Part shown: positions 6,783 through 11,136 of the stretch, in pieces
Layout of the letters: each line of letters opens with the position of its first letter
Numbering within the stretch: the first letter of the stretch is position 1
From: Candidatus Omnitrophota bacterium
Lineage (GTDB): Bacteria; Hinthialibacterota; Hinthialibacteria; JAKQFZ01
DNA: 11,136 nt
Direction of reading: 5' to 3'
Assembly (NCBI GenBank): GCA_029558215.1
Contig: JAKQFZ010000976.1
Coordinates: 1 to 11,136, forward strand
The notes under the pieces: model-generated
Told to the model about the DNA's origin: nothing
Database searches by the model: none
Seen by the model: the letters and a program-made list of their open reading frames with translations, nothing else
Translations under genes and position numbers: made by a program

Positions 6783-7955
6783 TCAGCCACCGAGTTCGAC
6801 ACAGCGCTTGCGGTAATGAAGATAGTTCTCGTAAGGCACTTCGGCAGGCACACCGTGATCGCAGGTCGGGATATAACCCCCGCGCGCTTTCATCGGTGGG
6901 ATAATCCTCTCGACCATTCGGTCAATGGCCTCCTTGCTTTCCGCCAAAACACGCTTGTCAATGCCGCCAAGGATTACCAGGTTGGGAAACTGCTTTCCAA
7001 TCTCCACCACGTCACAACCCGAGGCCACTTCAAAAGGAGACATCACGTCCATACCAATTCCCTGGTAGATAGGAATTACCGGTACCGCGTATCCATCCGT
7101 GTCAACCTGGATATGTAGCTGGCGGCTCTTGTCTCGTTGCCGGGAGCGTATGTTGCCGATCAGTTGTTGATAGTAAGGAATCAAAAAATCGCGCATCATG
7201 TCCGGTGAGATCAATGGGCCGTGATTGTAGCAGATATCCTCAGACAGAAAGAGCTCATCGAGCGTGACATACTCCTGGTGTCTCGCGATGACGGTATCCG
7301 CAAGATGAAACCATGTCTGCATGCAGTCTTGGAGCAGGTCGGGTGCATCATAGAAGAGGTAGACGAGCTCTTCAGGGCCAAAAAGACTCCTGAGATACAT
7401 GTAACCGCCGATGATCCTCTGACCGATCAGAAGGCCCTCTGCGGCTTTTGCTTGCGCCTGCTGCATTCGCTGTGGCAGTGTCTCAAGCCGAACCGGCGTG
7501 TTCGGGTCAAGACGCCACTTGCAGTTTTCCTCCCAGGTCTTCCAGTCCTTGGCCGGATTGGCAACATAGGTCGGCATGAAACCGGAACGCCTGCCCTTGA
7601 AGAAAAGCACATGACGTCCAGAGCGATCCTGAACCAGTTCATGATCACCCCTGTCCTCGATAACTTTTTCCTCAAAGTGGGGACGGAAGGCGGCTTCCGT
7701 CCAGCCGAGTTCCTGAAGGTCAAAACGTCCTGGCGGATCATAGTGAAACAACTGCTCCAGAGGAACGTCTTCTGGCATCCCCTGCTTTTTCCACTCCTCC
7801 AAACAGTAATAACCGAACTCCCGATGTAACAGGGGCGCACCCGGCTTCAGCGCATAAATGTCTCGGAGTTTCCTGGCACTTGGGCTCATCATCTCGAAGG
7901 GCACCATACTGTCAAGACCGTCGTGTCGTTGCTGTGAACGGGGAGTCTGCTGCAT
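6783..7955 (-). CDS. URO-D superfamily protein, cobamide-methyltransferase-like
   Basis: 390 residues from ATG 7955, with GAGGA ten bases upstream. The frame is open to a GTG at 8063, but that stretch overlaps the hairpin element and reads unlike protein. No signal peptide, so cytoplasmic. The fold is the uroporphyrinogen decarboxylase (URO-D) TIM barrel, recognised from SEDICYNHGPLISPDMMRDF, the PFEVASGCDVVEIG block and the C-terminal IPTCDHGVPAEVPYENY. It lacks the N-terminal Arg-rich substrate motif expected of HemE and has no heme genes around it, so it is not a likely heme enzyme. Related URO-D proteins are methyltransferases (MtaA type) using zinc held by His and Cys; here H281 in HIQVDTDG and C365 in PTCDHG could serve that role. 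One speculation is methyl-group removal from a substrate handled by its neighbours. Function unproven. Confidence 0.85.
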   Translation of the reverse strand: MQQTPRSQQRHDGLDSMVPFEMMSPSARKLRDIYALKPGAPLLHREFGYYCLEEWKKQGMPEDVPLEQLFHYDPPGRFDLQELGWTEAAFRPHFEEKVIEDRGDHELVQDRSGRHVLFFKGRRSGFMPTYVANPAKDWKTWEENCKWRLDPNTPVRLETLPQRMQQAQAKAAEGLLIGQRIIGGYMYLRSLFGPEELVYLFYDAPDLLQDCMQTWFHLADTVIARHQEYVTLDELFLSEDICYNHGPLISPDMMRDFLIPYYQQLIGNIRSRQRDKSRQLHIQVDTDGYAVPVIPIYQGIGMDVMSPFEVASGCDVVEIGKQFPNLVILGGIDKRVLAESKEAIDRMVERIIPPMKARGGYIPTCDHGVPAEVPYENYLHYRKRCVELGG

Positions 7956-8037
7956 GAAGAAACCATCCTCTTTTGTTGTACAAGGCCATCCTACTGGTGA
8001 CACAAAGTCCGAGAGCGGCGCGTCATTTATTGGGCAA

Positions 8038-8084
8038 GCTCCGAAGGAGCGGACATAGCCCACGCGCCCGCAGGTGCTAACCTG
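8038..8084 (-). repeat. Intergenic structured element, copy C (3' side of the PHP gene)
   Basis: It begins 14 bases after the PHP stop on the minus strand. Bases 8084 to 8055 match copy B at 25 of 30 positions. It contains two hairpins: GCAGGT (8070-8075) with ACCTGC (8080-8085), loop of four; and GCTCC (8038-8042) with GGAGC (8046-8050), loop of three. The second is enclosed by TGGGC (8031-8035) and GCCCA (8058-8062). Compared with copies B and D, the segment between the TAT core and the terminal hairpin is shortened. Confidence 0.6.
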
Positions 8085-8098
8085 CCTAAGAAGGAAAT

Positions 8099-8983
8099 CT
8101 AGATCTCAGACACGAACAGCGCGTTTGTCCATGCGCGTCTGCCAGAGGAATCTTCGATTTCCAGATACACATAGGGCCAGTCCAACGGCACCGAAAGACT
8201 TGTTTCGGTTCTCACGTCTCCGTTGAATGATCCAACTCTCTGGCCGCGCCAAGAGGGCCCAACCAGTCTGACAAACTGAACAGGAGATGTCTTCACATGA
8301 AGATCCTTGCCATCGAATTCCAGCGAATGAATCTCGGGTCCACAACTGGAATAGAAGCGTCCGGCTCGAATCGCTTCGAGAATCCCTTCGGAGTTCAGCT
8401 CAGGACTGTCCACCTGAATCCATCCCCCGTTCCAGCCAGGATGCTCGGAACGGATATGGGCATCATCAACTGCGAGGCCGAGTGTCGCAGGGTGGCGATC
8501 CAGCAAGGAGTGCCAATACGGCCAACCGTCCCCCTTACCATTGAGCCAGCGGCAGACGTGGTTGTAGACTTCCACGCCATGCACCCCATAGCGGGCGGCT
8601 TCTTCAAATGTGTTCCCCATCCAGTCGGGATGCGCCAGGATCAACAGGCCTCCCTGCTTGCGCGCTTCCATAAGCGCCTGGGTAAAGCCCATCTCACGCG
8701 TGATTCCTGTGAATCTGCCAAGACAGACAATATGATAGTAGGAGCCCGCGTAGTCAGGGCCATCCAGTTCAATGCCGTCCAGCCAAAGCAGAGGACTCGA
8801 ACGCTTGGGCTCGGTCACGTCAGAGGCAGCCCAGTGATCCGTGCGGAAGAGGAAATGATAGCCGACTTCAGCATACATGCGCTCCAACTGTTCGAAATTC
8901 TGCCCGCCGTCAGATACCGTCGAGTGAATGTGCGTGTTGCCCTTGCGCCAGTGACAGGCGCCAGCATATCGAAACTGAGCCAT
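8099..8983 (-). CDS. PHP-domain metal-dependent phosphoesterase, CehA/McbA-like
   Basis: 294 residues from ATG 8983, with AAGGA nine bases upstream and no signal peptide, so probably cytoplasmic. PHP proteins hydrolyse phosphate esters with two or three metal ions. Metal-binding motifs appear in order: H18-x-H20 (NTHIHST), D25, D49-H50 (RTDHW), E72 (GIELDG), H84, H118 (LAHPDW) and D174-x-H176 (DDAH). This pattern and the C-terminal beta module (YVYLEIEDSSGRRAWTN) match the CehA/McbA subgroup rather than polymerase-type or histidinol-phosphatase PHP domains. The gene sits between an acetylesterase and a URO-D-like protein on the same strand, each 138-143 bases away with hairpin elements in both gaps, so shared transcription is plausible but not certain. 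The natural substrate is unknown. Confidence 0.88.
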   Translation of the reverse strand: MAQFRYAGACHWRKGNTHIHSTVSDGGQNFEQLERMYAEVGYHFLFRTDHWAASDVTEPKRSSPLLWLDGIELDGPDYAGSYYHIVCLGRFTGITREMGFTQALMEARKQGGLLILAHPDWMGNTFEEAARYGVHGVEVYNHVCRWLNGKGDGWPYWHSLLDRHPATLGLAVDDAHIRSEHPGWNGGWIQVDSPELNSEGILEAIRAGRFYSSCGPEIHSLEFDGKDLHVKTSPVQFVRLVGPSWRGQRVGSFNGDVRTETSLSVPLDWPYVYLEIEDSSGRRAWTNALFVSEI

Positions 8984-9027
8984 TACAAAGATTCCTTTCT
9001 TACCCGTATTTCGTCCATTCGGCTTCT

Positions 9028-9059
9028 AAGAAACCAGATTCGATCTGGGATGGTTTCTT
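9028..9059. other. Strong hairpin between the acetylesterase and PHP genes
   Basis: AAGAAACCA (9028-9036) and TGGTTTCTT (9051-9059) are a perfect 9-bp inverted repeat. CCAGAT (9034-9039) and ATCTGG (9043-9048), with a TCG loop, form a competing or stacked inner stem. On the minus strand the stem ends in TTTCTTAG, so it may act as a weak terminator or mRNA-processing hairpin before PHP. It is distinct from the neighbouring repeat copy D. Confidence 0.5.
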
Positions 9060-9060
9060 T

Positions 9061-9113
9061 CTCGAACGAGCGCCTTGCAGGGATGGGTATAGCCCACCAT
9101 GACTGCAAGCACT
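9061..9113 (-). repeat. Intergenic structured element, copy D (3' side of the acetylesterase gene)
   Basis: It begins eight bases after the acetylesterase stop on the minus strand. The core TGGGCTATACCCA (9096 to 9084) shares TGGGCTAT with copy C and TATACCCA with copy B. It is flanked by perfect arms CTTGCAG (9074-9080) and CTGCAAG (9103-9109), and ends in CTCG-AA-CGAG (9061-9070), matching the position of the terminal hairpin in copy C. Confidence 0.55.
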
Positions 9114-9121
9114 GTCAGAGC

Positions 9122-10666
9122 TCACCAGTTGTCAGTTCGGAAAGGTGAGGCGGGAAGTCCCGCACCGTTGATCAGATTTGGCATCGCCTCCTGGTTCCAC
9201 CCAAAACGAACGGCAACAGGTTGGACGATGGATTCACTGGCAACGCTGATAATGTTCTCGCCCTCAAAGTCTGCCATCGCCGGAACAAACTGCTTGTCCT
9301 CTCCGGCGATCATGAAACTATCCAGAGGCTTCCCATCTCGGGTCTTCAGACCACCTTCCGCGGAAGTAAAGTGAAGACGGATCCTGTAACCTTCGATCTC
9401 CATTTTCTGATAGACGGGACCGGAAGCAGGCAGATCGCTTTGGCCGTATTCATTCTTGAGAGCCCACAGCGCCAGTCGCTTTCCAACATCCTTTTTGTTC
9501 CTCGGATGAATGTCTGCAACGTTGTCAACCAAGTCTGTCACAACCGCCATGCCACTCTTCGAGATTACATCCATCGCCTTCTGTTGCGCTTCCCAGATCA
9601 GAGGCAGAAAGTTAGGATCCTGATAGCGATAGGGAGCCAGTTGAACGTAGTAAAAGGGGAAGTCTCCCTGACCCCAGACTTTTCTCCACCCCTCCACAAG
9701 CGCCTTCATCTTCCAAGTGTAGAGCAGTCCTTCCTGGTGGTTGGACTCTCCCTGGTACCAAATGGCTCCACGGATGGCGAAAGGCACCAGAGGATGAACC
9801 ATACCATTGTAGAGACTAGTCGGCGCAACATGAGAACTCAACGGATGAGCAGGCCAAGCGGGCGGAGCCTCAACGTCCGACCCCTTGGCAAAAGTTTCCT
9901 TGGCAGATGCCAACCACTGATCATACTGCTTGAGCGCTTCATTGACGGCTTGTTTGTGCTGGGAATCCGCCTGCTGTACAACAGTCAGGATATCCGCCAC
10001 TTCGCGTATCCCGTCGAAGCCCACTGGGGGCGTCCAAGGCTCGATTCGAGTCCCACCCCATGAGCAGTTTATCAAGCCGACCGGAACCTTGACCTTTTCG
10101 TGTATTTCTCGTCCAAAGAAATAGGCAACCGCAGAAAACGTTGGAATTTCCTCAGGGGTGCAGGCTTTCCAACTGGCGTCAACGTCACTCTCCGGATGAC
10201 TGACTGCCTTCTTCGGAACATGGAACAGGCGGATATTCGGAAACTGGGCAGCTGCTTTCTCCGCGTCAGCCTGGTTGATATTGTTCATCTGCCACTCCAT
10301 ATTGGACTGTCCTGAACAGAACCAGACCTCACCCACAAGGATGTCGGAAAACTGGACTGAGTTGTTGGCACCCGTCACCGTCATTGAGTAGGGTCCAGGC
10401 TCACGCAAGGCGGCCAGACTGACTTTCCATTGGCCAGAACTGTCCGCTGTAGTTGTAACCCGCTGCTCCCCGATAGACACGATGATCTCTTCCCCTGCGT
10501 CTGCCCAACCCCAGAGAGGCAGTGTGGCGTTGCGCTGAAGTACCATGTGATCCCCAAAAATCTTGGGCAATCTCACCACTGCCCAGGAACCAGAAGGAAA
10601 TACAGCCAGCCAAGCCGTCAGAACCAAAAAACCCGCCATGAAAGTCAAACCACAACTCTTTACCAT
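9122..10666 (-). CDS. Exported sialate O-acetylesterase-like SGNH hydrolase
   Basis: 514 residues from ATG 10666, with GGAGG eight bases upstream. A signal peptide (hydrophobic residues 8-24, cleavage after SWA at residue 29) sends it to the periplasm or outside. An N-terminal beta-sandwich with the characteristic MVLQRNATLPLWGWA block (41-55) precedes the SGNH/SASA catalytic domain: nucleophile S121 in FCSGQSNMEW, GG in NCSWGGTRIEPW (200-211), GAIWYQGESN (300-309) and the catalytic Asp-His pair D385/H387 in DIHPRN. Length and block order fit SIAE-type acetylesterases, which remove O-acetyl groups from sialic acids or, in many bacteria, from plant-type polysaccharides. Without sialidase or sialic acid genes in view, an acetylated glycan is as likely a substrate as sialate. 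A short upstream spacer holds a possible promoter. Confidence 0.92.
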   Translation of the reverse strand: MVKSCGLTFMAGFLVLTAWLAVFPSGSWAVVRLPKIFGDHMVLQRNATLPLWGWADAGEEIIVSIGEQRVTTTADSSGQWKVSLAALREPGPYSMTVTGANNSVQFSDILVGEVWFCSGQSNMEWQMNNINQADAEKAAAQFPNIRLFHVPKKAVSHPESDVDASWKACTPEEIPTFSAVAYFFGREIHEKVKVPVGLINCSWGGTRIEPWTPPVGFDGIREVADILTVVQQADSQHKQAVNEALKQYDQWLASAKETFAKGSDVEAPPAWPAHPLSSHVAPTSLYNGMVHPLVPFAIRGAIWYQGESNHQEGLLYTWKMKALVEGWRKVWGQGDFPFYYVQLAPYRYQDPNFLPLIWEAQQKAMDVISKSGMAVVTDLVDNVADIHPRNKKDVGKRLALWALKNEYGQSDLPASGPVYQKMEIEGYRIRLHFTSAEGGLKTRDGKPLDSFMIAGEDKQFVPAMADFEGENIISVASESIVQPVAVRFGWNQEAMPNLINGAGLPASPFRTDNW

Positions 10667-10729
10667 GCGAAAATCCTCCCTTGTTCCAGGACACCTTCCG
10701 AATGCTTACTGGAACGGCTATTTCCCTGA

Positions 10730-10759
10730 AACATAGCACAGAAACAAGAGGGGGAACAA
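10730..10759 (-). promoter_or_regulatory. Possible extended -10 promoter for the acetylesterase gene
   Basis: On the minus strand, TTGTTC (10759-10754) and TATGTT (10735-10730) are 18 bases apart, and TG precedes the -10 hexamer with one base between, as in extended -10 promoters. This leaves an untranslated leader of about 55 bases before the ribosome-binding site region. Both hexamers are imperfect. No clear terminator for the upstream partial gene was seen in the 124-base spacer. Confidence 0.3.
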
Positions 10760-10790
10760 GATTCGTAAAACGGGCACGATGCTGACACGG

Positions 10791-11135
10791 CTACCGAAGA
10801 AGCCTGATGCAGTCTACCTGAACTTGAGCACCTGAAACGTTGCTGGGATCAAAGCGAATCTGGGCGATGTCTCCCACCCAACTGCCCACAAGTCGGGTGT
10901 CGGCTCGATACGTAACAAACTCATCCGTGTTCGTGATGTCAAACCGAATTCTCTTCCCCAAAGTAAACGAACTGTCTCCAGCGGAACGGAAGAACAAGTC
11001 AACAACACTTCCCGCAGTCACCTTCATACGGACTTCAACGAAGTTCCAATCAGATGCCGTCAGTCCGAGACTGGGCAGCGAGATCATTCTGCCGTCGTTG
11101 CCGGACGTTATCCCTTGAAACAGCCCACCCGACAC
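10791..11135 (-). CDS. C-terminal beta-sandwich domain of a larger protein (5' partial)
   Basis: The frame is open from the right edge to TAG at 10793-10791, giving the last 114 residues. The chain is beta-rich and ends in the pattern VGDIAQIRFDP...VQVDCIRL. This resembles the W-x-G-x-I-x-x-L/I-R-x-DP closing motif of carbohydrate-binding-like jelly-roll modules often repeated in exported proteins of Planctomycetes and similar phyla. VEVRMKVTAGSVVDLFFRS fits an earlier strand pair of the same fold. The GTG at the edge is not evidence of a start; coding most likely continues outside the window. It is 124 bases upstream of the acetylesterase on the same strand and may belong to the same glycan-related locus. 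Catalytic part, if any, unseen. Confidence 0.65.
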   Translation of the reverse strand: MSGGLFQGITSGNDGRMISLPSLGLTASDWNFVEVRMKVTAGSVVDLFFRSAGDSSFTLGKRIRFDITNTDEFVTYRADTRLVGSWVGDIAQIRFDPSNVSGAQVQVDCIRLLR

Positions 11136-11136
11136 C

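Noticed and set aside
6783..7955. Heme-biosynthetic uroporphyrinogen decarboxylase (hemE)
   Set aside because: It lacks the N-terminal Arg-rich motif, has a different metal-site-like block and has no heme genes nearby.
6783..8063. Longer URO-D-like protein starting at GTG 8063
   Set aside because: The extra 36 codons run through hairpin element C, and ATG 7955 has a good ribosome-binding site.
7956..8098. Cobalamin riboswitch ahead of the URO-D-like gene
   Set aside because: No B12-box-like conserved sequence was found; the structure there is explained by two simple hairpins shared with the other repeat copies.
8297..9148. A 283-codon open frame on the plus strand, antisense to the PHP gene
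   Set aside because: Its translation has no domain pattern and mirrors codons of the PHP gene, whose metal motifs, start and ribosome-binding site are clear.
9221..10063. A 280-codon open frame on the plus strand, antisense to the acetylesterase
   Set aside because: No recognisable family, poor protein-like composition, and it lies wholly inside a gene with an intact SGNH catalytic set.

Overview
The window looks like bacterial chromosome, about 53-55% G+C by eye, from a little-studied free-living Gram-negative lineage. An outer-membrane beta-barrel end, several signal peptides, a Thr-Pro linker and a dockerin-tailed beta-helix protein point to the secreted protein style of candidate phyla such as Sumerlaeota or Hydrogenedentota, or of Planctomycetes-type bacteria. 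That placement is inference. No RNA gene, insertion sequence, CRISPR array or phage gene was seen.

Left part, plus strand: the last 83 residues of an outer-membrane beta-barrel protein (2-253); a giant exported protein (545-4480) with signal peptide, right-handed beta-helix, Thr-Pro linker, Ig-like modules, a caspase/metacaspase-like domain lacking both catalytic residues, another Ig-like module and a C-terminal dockerin; then a separate M55 D-aminopeptidase (DppA-like) gene with a GTG start (4734-5561).

Right part, minus strand, converging on the M55 gene and read from high to low coordinates: the C-terminus of a beta-sandwich protein (10791-11135), an exported sialate O-acetylesterase-like enzyme (10666-9122), a cytoplasmic CehA/McbA-type PHP phosphoesterase (8983-8099), a URO-D/cobamide-methyltransferase-like protein (7955-6783) and an exported SMP-30/gluconolactonase-like protein (6742-5744). 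The last two are 40 bases apart and probably co-transcribed. Together they suggest breakdown of decorated glycans: de-acetylation and lactone hydrolysis outside the cytoplasm, and PHP and URO-D-like steps inside. No glycoside hydrolase or transporter lies in the window, so the substrate is unknown.

Two things stand out. The dockerin protein carries an apparently dead metacaspase-like module: the Cys of the DSCHSG signature is Asp (DSDHSG), and the His of the GHG motif is Glu (GEG). Also, four spacers (265-300, 5599-5660, 8038-8084, 9061-9113) contain related, hairpin-rich elements with a GGGYTATRCCCAC-like core. All four lie just after a stop codon, in the same orientation relative to the gene upstream. 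They look like a dispersed 3'-UTR or REP-like element family.
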